DNA of 64,000 nucleotides from QUBU01 sp014337915. GTDB taxonomy: Bacteria > Pseudomonadota > Gammaproteobacteria > Steroidobacterales > GCA-2729495. The notes below the pieces were generated by a model. The model worked only from the letters and a program-made list of their open reading frames with translations. It made no database searches and was not told the origin of the DNA. Positions 29,523 to 38,710 of this stretch are shown in pieces. Position numbers and translations under genes: made by a program. Numbering within the stretch: the first letter of the stretch is position 1; each line of letters starts with the position of its first letter. The stretch is from positions 115,712 to 179,711 of the forward strand of contig SZOW01000005.1 in assembly GCA_030263395.1 (NCBI GenBank), written 5' to 3'.

Positions 29523-31466
29523 TCAGGGATTGTCCTGCTGGTCGAACAGGCCAGGCGCCACCACGACCTTGGCGGCCTTGCGCAGGTCGACTGCCACGCC
29601 GGTGACCTCACCGACCCCGGTCTGGCGCGCCAGGGCGGCTTTCCGGGCATCACGCTGCTCGCGGGGAATCTCGTCGGGCTTGCCAGGAATCACGGCATCC
29701 ACGCGCAGGACCGCATAGCTGCCATCCTGCAGGGCCAGACCGTCGAAGCTGTTGCGCCCGGTGGAGCCGGCACTACTGGCCGCAGCCGCAGGCCGCGGCG
29801 CACGGAAAATCGCTGCCAGGACCTCCGTGGGCACGCCCGGGCTGTTGCGCACCAGCGGCTCCGGCGGCGCAACCAGCGTCGCACCCGCTGCTGCCACCAG
29901 CGTGCGAAAGTCGGTGCCCGCACGCGCGTCCTGCACGATCTTCTGGCCACGCTCGGCCGCCAGCATGGCAGCCTTCTCGGCGCGGGCATCGGACTCTGCC
30001 TGCACCCTGACTTCCTCCAGCGGCCGCAGCTTCGCCGGCCGGTGCTCGGTGACCCGCAGGATCACCGCGCTGCCATCGCCGATCTCCACCAGCGCACTGT
30101 TCTCGCCCGCTTCCAGCACGCGCGCACTGAATGCGGCATCGATGACCGCCCGGTTGGCGCCAAAGGGTTCGCCGCCGGCGCTGCGGGTAAACTCGGCCAC
30201 GTGCCTGATCGGCAGCCCACTGGCCTTAGCCACGGCTTCCAGGCTGCCCGGGTTCTGCAAGGCGGCGTCATCCATCTTCTCGGTCAGTTCGAAGAACCGG
30301 TCCTGGGAGCCCTTGTGCCGCGCTTCCTCCACCAGTTCCGGGCGCACCTCGTCGAATGACCGGCGGATCCCGGGGCGCACTTCCTCGAGCTGGATGATGT
30401 GGTAGCCGAACTCGGTCTTGACTGGCTGCGTGATCTCGCCGGGCCGGGCCGCGAACAGCGCGTCCTCGAACGGTCCCACATAGGTCCCCTTGCCTGCCCA
30501 GCCGAGTTCGCCACCGTTGGCGGCCGAGCCCGTGTCATCCGAGTACTGGCGTGCCAGTGCAGCAAAATCTTCGCCCTTTTCCAGGCGGGCGCGGATGTCC
30601 GCCGCCTTGCTGGCGGCAGCCTTGTCGTCAGCATCCTTGCCCGTAGCAACCAGGATGTGCCGCGCACGGCGCTGCTCGGCGCTCTGAAACCGGTCCGGGT
30701 TGGATTCGTAGCTGGCGCGCAGTTCCGCCTCGGTGGGCTCACCCGCCGGCGCGACCTCGGATGGCCTGGCCTCGACGTAGTCGATCGAGACGCTCTCGCG
30801 GGATTCGAAGCGGTCCGGATGCGCATCGTAGTACGCCTTGACTTCGGGATCGGTGACCGTCACGGCGGCGGCAAGGGCCTTGACGTCGAGGATCGCGTAG
30901 GCCGCCTGGCGGCGTTCACCCTCGAGGACGACGAAGCGGCGAAACTCCGCTGGCGTGTAAAACGCGCTCTCCAGCAGCCCGTCCTGCAGCTGCCCGATCT
31001 CCATGGCGACACGCCGCTCTTCCTCGAATACCGCCGGCGAGATGCCCTGACTCGCCAGGGCCGCCTGGTAGCCATCCGGGGAGAACTTGCCGCCCACCTG
31101 GAAGACCGGCAGCGTGCGGATCTGCTCGGCAACACTGGCGTCGCTGACCCGGAAACCCTGGGCCTTCACGTACTGGGCAACGACGCGGTTGCGGACCATG
31201 CCCTCGAGAACATTGCGGTCGATCTGCGCCCTCTCGGCCGCCGGAATATCCGACTTGGTCAGCTGTTCCTGCTGCAGCACCTGCTGCTGCACCACCTCGC
31301 GGTAGTCGGTGAGCGCAATGTCCTCGCCGTTGACGGAGGCAGCGGACTCGCGTCCCTGCATGCCGGTGTCGGTGTTCACCAGGCCGATGACCATCGCCAC
31401 ACCGATGCCCCCGATGATGATCAGCGCCATGACGCCGGTGAAGCGGTCACGAATGTTCTGCAGCAT
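29523..31466 (-). CDS. ppiD: Periplasmic folding chaperone / peptidyl-prolyl isomerase PpiD
   Basis: A 647-aa membrane-anchored chaperone that assists outer-membrane protein folding. A single N-terminal membrane helix (about 12-32, MALIIIGGIGVAMVIGLV) follows the MLQNIRDRF start; then a SurA-like chaperone region, and a parvulin domain with RARHILVATG, DDTGSAANGGELGWAGKG and FGYHIIQLEEVRPG. The order hupB-ppiD after lon is conserved in gammaproteobacteria, here with two tRNA genes in between. Confidence 0.92.
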   Translation of the reverse strand: MLQNIRDRFTGVMALIIIGGIGVAMVIGLVNTDTGMQGRESAASVNGEDIALTDYREVVQQQVLQQEQLTKSDIPAAERAQIDRNVLEGMVRNRVVAQYVKAQGFRVSDASVAEQIRTLPVFQVGGKFSPDGYQAALASQGISPAVFEEERRVAMEIGQLQDGLLESAFYTPAEFRRFVVLEGERRQAAYAILDVKALAAAVTVTDPEVKAYYDAHPDRFESRESVSIDYVEARPSEVAPAGEPTEAELRASYESNPDRFQSAEQRRARHILVATGKDADDKAAASKAADIRARLEKGEDFAALARQYSDDTGSAANGGELGWAGKGTYVGPFEDALFAARPGEITQPVKTEFGYHIIQLEEVRPGIRRSFDEVRPELVEEARHKGSQDRFFELTEKMDDAALQNPGSLEAVAKASGLPIRHVAEFTRSAGGEPFGANRAVIDAAFSARVLEAGENSALVEIGDGSAVILRVTEHRPAKLRPLEEVRVQAESDARAEKAAMLAAERGQKIVQDARAGTDFRTLVAAAGATLVAPPEPLVRNSPGVPTEVLAAIFRAPRPAAAASSAGSTGRNSFDGLALQDGSYAVLRVDAVIPGKPDEIPREQRDARKAALARQTGVGEVTGVAVDLRKAAKVVVAPGLFDQQDNP

Positions 31467-31552
31467 GGTGACTCCAGTTTGTGCGATCTGCGCCCGTGGA
31501 ACTCGCGCCCCCGCGGACGGGCCTGTCGGCCGAAACGCGCATTCTACAGTTG

Positions 31553-31584
31553 GAAAAAAGAACGGGCGCCACTGGTGGCGCCCG
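31553..31584 (-). terminator. Rho-independent terminator of the tRNA-Val/tRNA-Asp operon
   Basis: Read on the minus strand, a perfect 9-bp GC stem GGGCGCCAC-CA-GTGGCGCCC is followed by GTTCTTTTTT. It begins 14 nt after the tRNA-Asp 3' end and isolates the tRNA operon from ppiD downstream. Confidence 0.85.
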
Positions 31585-31597
31585 CCTTTCCTGGAGC

Positions 31598-31674
31598 TGG
31601 CGGAGTGGACGGGACTCGAACCCGCGACCCCCGGCGTGACAGGCCGGTATTCTAACCAGCTGAACTACCACTCC
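31598..31674 (-). tRNA. tRNA-Asp (anticodon GTC)
   Basis: A 77-nt tRNA with encoded CCA; anticodon arm CCGGC-CTGTCAC-GCCGG, T-arm CGCGGGTTCGAGTCCCG, acceptor GGAGTGG/CCACTCC. It is the second gene of a Val-Asp operon, 7 nt after tRNA-Val. Confidence 0.96.
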
Positions 31675-31681
31675 ACGGAAC

Positions 31682-31757
31682 TGGTGGGTGCTGAGGGTCT
31701 CGAACCCCCGACCTTCGCCTTGTAAGGGCGACGCTCTTCCAGCTGAGCTAAGCACCC
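31682..31757 (-). tRNA. tRNA-Val (anticodon TAC)
   Basis: A 76-nt tRNA with encoded CCA; anticodon arm CGCC-CTTACAA-GGCG with TAC at 34-36, T-arm TCGGGGGTTCGAGACCCTC, acceptor GGGTGCT. It is the first gene of the operon with tRNA-Asp. This is the second valine tRNA in the window, with a different anticodon. Confidence 0.96.
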
Positions 31758-31889
31758 GTCCATGACGTTCGAACGCCCGGGAGGCTTGCCGCCGCAGGAA
31801 ACCGCCGCCCCAGCTCTGGCACGGTCACACACCCGCCTCCGGAACCTGTCGGGTCATCAGCAAACCCGGCAGTACCCGAAAAAGGCGCG

Positions 31890-32162
31890 TTAGTTTACGG
31901 CATCCTTCAGGGCCTTGCCAGCGCGGAAGCCAGGAATCCGGCTGGCCCGGATCTCGATGGCATCCCCGGTGCGGGGGTTGCGTCCGGTACGGGCGGCACG
32001 CGTCTTCACGGTAAAGGTGCCGAAGCCGACCAGGGAGACCTGATTGCCGTCCTTCAATGCCCTGGTGATGGCCGCAATCATGGACTCGACAGCCCGCGAG
32101 GCATCGGCCTTGGACAGCCCAGCCTCACCGGAAACGGCATCGATCAGATCACCCTTGTTCAT
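31890..32162 (-). CDS. hupB: DNA-binding protein HU
   Basis: A 90-aa histone-like protein that bends and compacts DNA as a dimer. It has the whole HU fold: MNKGDLIDAVSGEAGLSKADASRAVE, the hinge VSLVGFGTFTVKTRAARTGRNPRTG and the arm tip with IPGFRAGKALKDAV. It follows lon, as in most gammaproteobacteria, but a strong promoter of its own lies in the gap. Confidence 0.96.
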   Translation of the reverse strand: MNKGDLIDAVSGEAGLSKADASRAVESMIAAITRALKDGNQVSLVGFGTFTVKTRAARTGRNPRTGDAIEIRASRIPGFRAGKALKDAVN

Positions 32163-32343
32163 GGAAATATCCTTAAGCGAAACGCGACGATTACGCTGGA
32201 ACCGCACGCCACCGGTTACGGCGACGTCCCCCGAATGCGCTCACCGGCCGATGCCGATTCCTTCGCGTATGTCCAGGCAACGCGGATTCTTGGCAGGAGA
32301 CACGCTGCCGGCTGGCAGCGTCATGACCGGCGAGGTCCGCGAC

Positions 32344-32373
32344 GTTATACCAAGGCCGAAAAACCACTGTCAA
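32344..32373 (-). promoter_or_regulatory. Sigma-70 promoter of hupB
   Basis: A perfect -35 TTGACA (32368-32373) and a -10 TATAAC (32344-32349) separated by 18 nt, minus strand. This gives a leader of about 175 nt before the hupB ATG, which is long enough for post-transcriptional control. It starts just after the lon stop codon. Confidence 0.72.
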
Positions 32374-32393
32374 TAAACGGCCGCCGGCCAGCG

Positions 32394-34805
32394 TCAATGC
32401 GCACGCACCTCGCCGGAGCCCGCTTCGCTCTTCGCCGGTGCCTCTTCCGATGCTGCGACGTCACCGGCCTTTGGCAGCGGCAGCCGTTGCAGCGACAGCT
32501 GCAGCACCTCGTCCATCCATCGAACCGGAACAATCCGCAGCTTGTCCTTGATGTTTTTCGGGATTTCCGCGAGGTCCTTTTCGTTGTCCTTCGGGATCAG
32601 TGCAGTGGTGATGCCACCACGGTGTGCGGCCAGCAGTTTCTCCTTCAGGCCACCGATCGGCAGCACTTCGCCACGCAGCGTGATCTCGCCGGTCATGGCG
32701 ACGTCGGAGCGCACGGGGATGCCGGTCAGCGCCGAGACCAGCGCGGTGCACATGCCGACGCCAGCGCTCGGGCCATCCTTCGGGGTTGCACCTTCCGGCA
32801 CGTGCACGTGCAGGTCGAAGCGCTGGTGGAAATCCTCATCGATGCCGAGCACCCGGGCCCGGCTGCGCACCACGGTGGTGGCCGCCTGGATCGATTCCTG
32901 CATGACATCGCCGAGCTGGCCGGTGTGGATGAGCTTGCCCTTGCCGGGCACCACGGCAGCCTCGATGGTGAGCAACTCACCGCCGACCTCGGTCCAGGCG
33001 AGGCCGGTGACCTGGCCGACCTGGTCGGTCTCTTCGGCACGGCCGTAGCGAAAGCGCCGCACGCCCAGATGCTTGTCCAGGCCTCGCGGGCCAACCTGGA
33101 TCTGGCCTTCGCGCGGCTTGAGCAGCAGGCTCTTGACGACCTTGCGGCAGATCTTGGCGATCTCCCTCTCGAGGTTGCGCACGCCGGACTCGCGCGTGTA
33201 GTAGCGAATCACGTCGCGAATCGCCGCATCACCGATGACCAGCTCCCGGTCCTTCAGCCCGTTGGCCTTCATCTGTTTGGGGATCAGGTAATTACGGGCA
33301 ATGTTGAGCTTCTCGTCCTCGGTGTATCCCGGGATGCGGATGACTTCCATGCGGTCGAGCAGCGGCGCCGGGATATTGAGCGTGTTGGCCGTGCACACGA
33401 ACATGACATCCGAAAGGTCGAAATCGACTTCCAGGTAATGGTCGTTGAAGGTCGCATTCTGCTCCGGATCCAGCACCTCGAGCAGCGCGGAGGATGGATC
33501 ACCGCGGAAATCCGTCGACATCTTGTCGACCTCGTCCAGCAGGAACAGCGGATTGCGCACGCCGGTCTTCGCCAGGTTCTGGATGATCTTGCCTGGCATG
33601 GATCCGATGTAGGTCCGACGGTGGCCGCGGATCTCCGCCTCGTCGCGGACGCCACCCAGCGACATGCGGATGAACTTGCGGTTCGTTGCCCTGGCAATAC
33701 TCTGCCCGAGCGAGGTCTTGCCGACACCGGGCGGCCCGACCAGGCAGAGGATCGGACCCTTGGTCTTCCTGACGCGCTGCTGGACGGCCAGGTACTCGAG
33801 GATGCGTTCCTTGACCTTCTCCAGGCCGTAGTGATCGGCTTCCAGCACAGTCTCGGCATGGCGCAGGTCGCGGTTGATCTTGGTCCGGCTGCGCCAGGGT
33901 GACTTGACCAGCCAGTCAATGTAGTTGCGCACCACAGTGGCCTCAGCCGACATGGGCGACATCATCTTCAGCTTGTTGAGCTCCGAGGTAGCCTTTTCGC
34001 GGGCCTCCTGCGACATGCCGGCGCGGCCGATCTTCTGCTCCAGCTCAGCGATCTCGTTCGGCGCATCTTCCATGTCGCCGAGTTCCTTCTGGATCGCCTT
34101 CATCTGCTCGTTCAGGTAGTACTCCCGCTGGCTCTTCTCCATCTGCTGCTTGACGCGCCCGCGGATGCGCTTCTCGATCTGCAGCATGTCGATCTCGGTA
34201 TCCACCAGGCCGAGCACATGCTCGAGGCGCTCGCGGACGGCGCTTATCTCGAGGACCTTCTGCTTGGCCTCGAGCTTCAGCGACATATGGGCCACCACGG
34301 TGTCGGCGAGGCGGCCAGGCTGGTCGATGCCGGCCAGCGAGGTGAGGATCTCCGGCGGCACCTTCTTGTTGAGCTTTACGTAGTTCTCGAACTGGGAAAC
34401 GATCGAGCGCCGGAGCACGTCGAGCTCCCGGGCCTCGATGCTGCCGTCGTCGGCAACCAGCTCGATATCGGCGGCGAAATGTTCGCCGGCATAGCATTCC
34501 AGCAGGCGCGCTCGCGAGCCGCCCTCCACCAGCACCTTGACCGTGCCATCGGGCAGCTTGAGCAGCTGCAGGATCGTCGCCAGCGTGCCCACCGAATAGA
34601 TGTCACCGAGACCGGGATCATCGACATCTGCCTGCTTCTGCGCGACCAGCAGGATCTGCTTGCCAGCGTTCATGGCCACGTCCAGGGCGAGAATGGACTT
34701 CTGCCGGCCCACGAACAGCGGGATCACCATGTGCGGATAGACCACGACATCGCGCAGCGGAAGAATCGGCACGCCCTTGCGGAACTGCGACTGGTCCTCG
34801 GTCAT
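32394..34805 (-). CDS. lon: ATP-dependent protease Lon
   Basis: An 803-aa AAA+ serine protease that degrades misfolded and regulatory proteins. An N-terminal LonN domain (PILPLRDVVVYPHMVIPLFVGR) and coiled-coil linker are followed by an AAA+ module with Walker A GPPGVGKTS, and the LonA protease domain with catalytic Ser680 in KDGPSAGVGM and the Lys in TALIPKDNEKDL. Length and Ser position match LonA. An ATG four codons upstream (34817) is an alternative start. It belongs to the tig-clpP-clpX-lon cluster. Confidence 0.96.
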   Translation of the reverse strand: MTEDQSQFRKGVPILPLRDVVVYPHMVIPLFVGRQKSILALDVAMNAGKQILLVAQKQADVDDPGLGDIYSVGTLATILQLLKLPDGTVKVLVEGGSRARLLECYAGEHFAADIELVADDGSIEARELDVLRRSIVSQFENYVKLNKKVPPEILTSLAGIDQPGRLADTVVAHMSLKLEAKQKVLEISAVRERLEHVLGLVDTEIDMLQIEKRIRGRVKQQMEKSQREYYLNEQMKAIQKELGDMEDAPNEIAELEQKIGRAGMSQEAREKATSELNKLKMMSPMSAEATVVRNYIDWLVKSPWRSRTKINRDLRHAETVLEADHYGLEKVKERILEYLAVQQRVRKTKGPILCLVGPPGVGKTSLGQSIARATNRKFIRMSLGGVRDEAEIRGHRRTYIGSMPGKIIQNLAKTGVRNPLFLLDEVDKMSTDFRGDPSSALLEVLDPEQNATFNDHYLEVDFDLSDVMFVCTANTLNIPAPLLDRMEVIRIPGYTEDEKLNIARNYLIPKQMKANGLKDRELVIGDAAIRDVIRYYTRESGVRNLEREIAKICRKVVKSLLLKPREGQIQVGPRGLDKHLGVRRFRYGRAEETDQVGQVTGLAWTEVGGELLTIEAAVVPGKGKLIHTGQLGDVMQESIQAATTVVRSRARVLGIDEDFHQRFDLHVHVPEGATPKDGPSAGVGMCTALVSALTGIPVRSDVAMTGEITLRGEVLPIGGLKEKLLAAHRGGITTALIPKDNEKDLAEIPKNIKDKLRIVPVRWMDEVLQLSLQRLPLPKAGDVAASEEAPAKSEAGSGEVRAH

Positions 34806-34869
34806 CTGCCTCTCCATCGTCCCTGGAAACTGCGCTGTTCCGCCGTCATGGCGGAATCCGCCGGGTGGC

Positions 34870-36192
34870 TCAGGACCGGCCGGACCCGGTGCGCAGGCGC
34901 TCGTCCTCGATGGCCTGCCGCGGTGCTGCAACCTCGTCGGACTCGTAGATCACGTACGGCCGGGTCTCGCCGAGGATGACGGCCTCGTCGACCACGACCT
35001 TGCGGGCGTTGGTCATGGAAGGCAGTTCGTACATGGTGTCGAGCAGCACGCTTTCGAGAATGGTGCGCAGGCCGCGGGCGCCGGTCTTGCGCTGCATCGC
35101 CTTCTGCGCCACGGCGCGCAGCGCATCATCGCGAAACTCCAGCTCACAGCCTTCCATCTCGAACAGCTTGTGGTATTGCTTGGTGAGTGCATTGCGCGGA
35201 TCGACCAGGATGCTGACCAGTGCCTTTTCGTCCAGTTCGTCGAGCGTCGCCACCACGGGCAGCCGGCCGACGAACTCAGGGATCAGCCCGTACTTGATCA
35301 GGTCCTCGGGCTCGACGTCGGTCAGCAACTGGCCGATGTTGGGCTCGTCGGCACTGCTCTTGATCTCCGCCACGAAGCCTATGCCACCGGTCTGGGAGCG
35401 CTTGCGGATGATCTTCTCCAGGCCCGCAAACGCACCGCCGACGATGAACAGGATGTTGGTGGTATCGACCTGCAGGAATTCCTGCTGCGGATGCTTGCGG
35501 CCACCCTGGGGCGGCACGGACGCAACCGTGCCCTCGATCAGCTTCAGCAGGGCCTGCTGCACGCCCTCACCCGAGACATCCCGGGTGATCGACGGGTTGT
35601 CGGACTTGCGCGAAATCTTGTCGATTTCGTCGATATAGACGATGCCCGTCTGGGCCTTTTCGACATCGTAATCGCACTTCTGCAAAAGCTTCTGGATGAT
35701 GTTCTCGACATCCTCGCCGACATACCCGGCCTCGGTCAGCGTCGTGGCATCGGCGATGGTGAACGGCACGTTCAGCAGCCGGGCCAGGGTCTCGGCCAGC
35801 AGCGTCTTGCCGCAACCCGTCGGGCCGATCAGCAGGATGTTGCTCTTGGAGATCTCGACGTCTTTCTTGCCGCCCTCGCCACCGCGGCTCTCCAGGCGCT
35901 TGTAGTGGTTGTAGACCGCAACCGACAGCACCTTCTTCGCACGTTCCTGACCGATGACGTACTCGTCGAGAACTGCCTTGATCTCGTGCGGCTTCGGCAG
36001 CTTCGTGCCGCGCTGCTCCGTGCGGTCCTCGAGCTCCTCCCGGATGATGTCATTGCAGAGTTCGACGCATTCGTCGCAGATGAATACCGACGGACCCGCG
36101 ATGAGCTTGCGGACCTCATGCTGGCTCTTGCCGCAGAACGAGCAGTAGAGCAGCTTTCCGTCGTCATTTCGTCCACGAGTCTCGTTCGACAT
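34870..36192 (-). CDS. clpX: ATP-dependent Clp protease ATP-binding subunit ClpX
   Basis: A 440-aa unfoldase that feeds ClpP. N-terminal C4 zinc finger (CSFCGKSQHEVRKL..CDECVELC), Walker A GPTGCGKTLLAETLA, Walker B VYIDEIDKI, the pore loop GYVGED and a ClpP-contacting IGF-like region. It is 64 bp upstream of lon and 128 bp downstream of clpP, with a possible promoter of its own in that gap. Confidence 0.97.
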   Translation of the reverse strand: MSNETRGRNDDGKLLYCSFCGKSQHEVRKLIAGPSVFICDECVELCNDIIREELEDRTEQRGTKLPKPHEIKAVLDEYVIGQERAKKVLSVAVYNHYKRLESRGGEGGKKDVEISKSNILLIGPTGCGKTLLAETLARLLNVPFTIADATTLTEAGYVGEDVENIIQKLLQKCDYDVEKAQTGIVYIDEIDKISRKSDNPSITRDVSGEGVQQALLKLIEGTVASVPPQGGRKHPQQEFLQVDTTNILFIVGGAFAGLEKIIRKRSQTGGIGFVAEIKSSADEPNIGQLLTDVEPEDLIKYGLIPEFVGRLPVVATLDELDEKALVSILVDPRNALTKQYHKLFEMEGCELEFRDDALRAVAQKAMQRKTGARGLRTILESVLLDTMYELPSMTNARKVVVDEAVILGETRPYVIYESDEVAAPRQAIEDERLRTGSGRS

Positions 36193-36259
36193 ATCACCCT
36201 CGGTTCCAGTGCCACCAGCCAGTCAGCAGGCTGGCGCAAACGCCCCGGCTTCCTGCCGG

Positions 36260-36289
36260 TATATATCACGCACCGAGCAACCGGCGCAA
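36260..36289 (-). promoter_or_regulatory. Possible sigma-70 promoter upstream of clpX
   Basis: TTGCGC (36284-36289) and TATATA (36260-36265) with an 18-nt spacer on the minus strand, about 60 nt before the clpX start. Confidence 0.45.
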
Positions 36290-36320
36290 AGCACGCAGGT
36301 CGCGTTTCCGGACAATACCC

Positions 36321-36959
36321 TCAGGCCGGACCGCCACCGGGCGCTTCGACCGTGGCGCGCCGCGCCAGCACCGTGTCGATGATGCCGTAGGCCGCTGCTT
36401 CCTCGCCGCTCATGAAGTAGTCCCTGTCGGTGTCCTTTTCGATGCGCTCCAGCGCCTGGCCGGTGTGCCTGGCGAGGATGTCATTGAGCCGCGAGCGGGT
36501 CTGGAGGATTTCCTTGGCATAGCGGTCAAAGTCCTCCGCCTGGCCCTGAAAGCCGCCAAGGGGCTGGTGGATCATCACGCGGGAATGCGGCAGGCAGTGG
36601 CGCTTGCCCCTGGCGCCGCCAGCCAGCAGCACCGCTCCCATGCTGGCCGCCTGTCCCACGCAGATGGTGCCGACATCCGGCTTGATGAACTGCATGGTGT
36701 CATAGATGGAGAGGCCGGCGCTCACCGAACCGCCGGGCGAATTGATGTAGAGGTGGATGTCCTTGTCAGGATTCTCCGACTCGAGGTACAGCAGCTGCGC
36801 AACCACGACGTTAGCGGTGTAGTCCTCTACCGGCCCGACCATGAACACCACACGCTCCTTGAGGAGGCGCGAGTAGATGTCATAGGAGCGCTCGCCGCGC
36901 GCGGTCTGCTCGACCACGATCGGAACGAGGTTCAGTGCCTGGGTATCCATGCGGTTCAT
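36321..36959 (-). CDS. clpP: ATP-dependent Clp protease proteolytic subunit ClpP
   Basis: A 212-aa serine peptidase forming the 14-mer proteolytic chamber. Catalytic Ser in GQAASMGAVLL, His in SRVMIHQPLGG and Asp in DTDRDYFMS are all present; the N-terminal axial-loop region includes VEQTARGERSYDIYSRLL. An ATG four codons downstream (MDTQALN) could be the true start. It follows tig by 10 bp. Confidence 0.96.
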   Translation of the reverse strand: MNRMDTQALNLVPIVVEQTARGERSYDIYSRLLKERVVFMVGPVEDYTANVVVAQLLYLESENPDKDIHLYINSPGGSVSAGLSIYDTMQFIKPDVGTICVGQAASMGAVLLAGGARGKRHCLPHSRVMIHQPLGGFQGQAEDFDRYAKEILQTRSRLNDILARHTGQALERIEKDTDRDYFMSGEEAAAYGIIDTVLARRATVEAPGGGPA

Positions 36960-36969
36960 GCTTTCCTTT

Positions 36970-38259
36970 CTATACGCCCATCAGCTGCCCGAAGGCGACG
37001 CTCCGGGTCGTGATCCTGGCCCTTTCCATCAGCCAGGTCATGACCTGCTCCTCAATCACGGAATTTTCAACCTGGGACATCAGGTCGGGGTTCTGCTGGT
37101 AGATCCGGCGCACCTCGTCGGGCCGGTCATAGGTCCGGCAGAGCTCGTCGAGCTTGAGCTCGATCCGGCCCTGGTCGGCGGTGATGGACTGCGCCCTGAC
37201 CAGCTCACCGAGGATCAGCCCGATGCGCACTCGCCGCCGCGCAACTTCGTCGTAGGCACCGGCAGCCTGGCCCTGCGCCGTGCCGGCACTGCGCGCGGCC
37301 TCGGCCTGCAGGCTGGCCGCCTCGCGGGACACCATGACGGCGGGCACGTCCACCGGATTGGCCGCCAGCAGCTGCTCGATGACCTGGCGACGCATCTCCG
37401 CCTGCACCTTGGCCAGCGCTTCGCGCTCGAGGTTCTCGCGCACCAGCCTGCGGAATTCCGCCAGATCGCCGCTGGCCACGTCGAAGCGGCGGATGAATTC
37501 CGCGTCCACCGCGGGCAGTTCCAGCGCCGTCACCTCGTGGACGTGCACCTGGAAGGTCACCGTCTGGCCACGTAGCTTTTCCTCGTAGTAGTCAGCGGGA
37601 AAAGTCACGTCGAAGCTCTTGTCCGCGCCGTCGGTGGTGCCGACCAGTGCGGACTCGAATCCGGGCAGCATGCGGCCCTCACCGATCACGACGGCGAAGC
37701 GCTCCGCCTTCCCACCCTCGACCGGCTCGCCCCCGAGCGTGCCGGCGAAATCCAGAACCACGCGATCCCCGGCGACGGCCGCGCGCCCCGCCGGCTGCCA
37801 CTGGCCACGCTGCTTGCGCAGCCGTTCGATGGTCTGGTCGATATCGGCCTCGGTGACGCTGACTTCGGCCTTCTCGACCACCATGGCGTCGAGCCCGGCC
37901 ACGCTGAATTCGGGATAAACCTCGAAGATCGCCGTGTACGCGATGCCCTCGCCCGGGACCTCGGGCTCGCTCTCGATGCGCGGGCTGCCCACCGGCCGCA
38001 GCTTCTCCCGCGCAATGGCCTCGGAATAGCTGGACTGGACCACCTCCTGGATCACTTCCTGGCGGATCTGCGGCCCGAAGCGCTGCCGCACCACGCCATC
38101 GGGCACCTTGCCCGGCCGGAAGCCCTTGAGCCGCACCGTCCGCGCGGCCGAGCGGAACCGCGCCTCCAGTTCCTGCTCCACGCGAGACGCCGGCACCTGC
38201 ACCCGCAGCCGCCGTTCCAGCCCCGCCCCCGTCTCCAGTGAAACCTGCACGTCCGTCAA
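36970..38259 (-). CDS. tig: Trigger factor
   Basis: Ribosome-bound chaperone and prolyl isomerase, about 429 aa. The ribosome-docking signature LKGFRPGKVP is near residue 45; the FKBP-type PPIase region (VAGDRVVLDFAGTLGGEPVEGGK) and the C-terminal helical chaperone arms follow. The start is uncertain: a TTG at 38259 has an AAGGA Shine-Dalgarno 7 nt upstream, whereas the GTG at 38250 (giving VQVSLET) matches where family members begin. It lies downstream of tRNA-Leu. Confidence 0.95.
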   Translation of the reverse strand: MTDVQVSLETGAGLERRLRVQVPASRVEQELEARFRSAARTVRLKGFRPGKVPDGVVRQRFGPQIRQEVIQEVVQSSYSEAIAREKLRPVGSPRIESEPEVPGEGIAYTAIFEVYPEFSVAGLDAMVVEKAEVSVTEADIDQTIERLRKQRGQWQPAGRAAVAGDRVVLDFAGTLGGEPVEGGKAERFAVVIGEGRMLPGFESALVGTTDGADKSFDVTFPADYYEEKLRGQTVTFQVHVHEVTALELPAVDAEFIRRFDVASGDLAEFRRLVRENLEREALAKVQAEMRRQVIEQLLAANPVDVPAVMVSREAASLQAEAARSAGTAQGQAAGAYDEVARRRVRIGLILGELVRAQSITADQGRIELKLDELCRTYDRPDEVRRIYQQNPDLMSQVENSVIEEQVMTWLMERARITTRSVAFGQLMGV

Positions 38260-38316
38260 AGTTCGTTCCTTGTCAGATTGTTTGTCACACGCGGGAAACG
38301 GGACCGACTGCTCGCG

Positions 38317-38401
38317 TGGTGCGAAAGGAGAGACTCGAACTCTCACGGGTTGCCCCACAGGAACCTAAATCCTGCGCGTCTACCAGTTCCGCCACTTTCG
38401 C
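38317..38401 (-). tRNA. tRNA-Leu (anticodon TAG)
   Basis: An 85-nt class II tRNA with a long variable arm (TGGGGCAACCCGT region) and encoded CCA. The anticodon arm CAGGA-TTTAGGT-TCCTG places TAG at 34-36; acceptor GCGAAAG/CTTTCGC. It lies upstream of tig on the same strand, which is a common arrangement in gammaproteobacteria. Confidence 0.95.
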
Positions 38402-38432
38402 GCGTCGGCCGCGATCTCCGGCGGCAGCCGCC

Positions 38433-38438
38433 ATTATA
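38433..38438 (-). promoter_or_regulatory. -10 element of the tRNA-Leu promoter
   Basis: A perfect TATAAT on the minus strand, 32 nt before the tRNA 5' end and followed by a GC-rich discriminator. The -35 region has no consensus match. Confidence 0.45.
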
Positions 38439-38710
38439 GCCAAGAGCCCCAGCGACTCCGGGACGCGGCACATCTTCAATGCCCGCCACCGGCGTGCCGG
38501 ACTGCGCAGGCATGCTGCGCGCGGCCCAACCAGCCGCTACCTCACATGCATTACCATGGTACAGATAATTATGTCTTTTATAACAACATCTTAAACAACT
38601 TTCATGATTTGATTTCGCCTGCCGCATCGCCCCCTGCTACCGGCCTGACCCAGATCAGGCATCGGCATTAATCAATGTGCTATTGAACGGCCATCGCAGC
38701 AGGAGGCCTC
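38439..38710 (+). other. Unusually A+T-rich intergenic region with two dyads
   Basis: This gap holds the most A+T-rich stretch noticed in the window (about 38540-38620), followed by two short inverted repeats: CCTGA-N6-TCAGG (38644-38659) and TCAAT-N5-ATTGA (38672-38686). No gene is visible here. It is best read as the control region of the gene at 38711. Confidence 0.5.
38645..38686 (+). promoter_or_regulatory. Possible FNR/ANR-type class II promoter
   Basis: The 14-mer CTGACCCAGATCAG (38645-38658) matches 7 of 10 defined positions of the FNR/ANR consensus TTGAT-N4-ATCAA. Its centre (38651.5) is exactly 41.5 bp before the start point predicted from the -10-like TATTGA at 38681-38686, which is the geometry of a class II activated promoter. 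Confidence 0.4.
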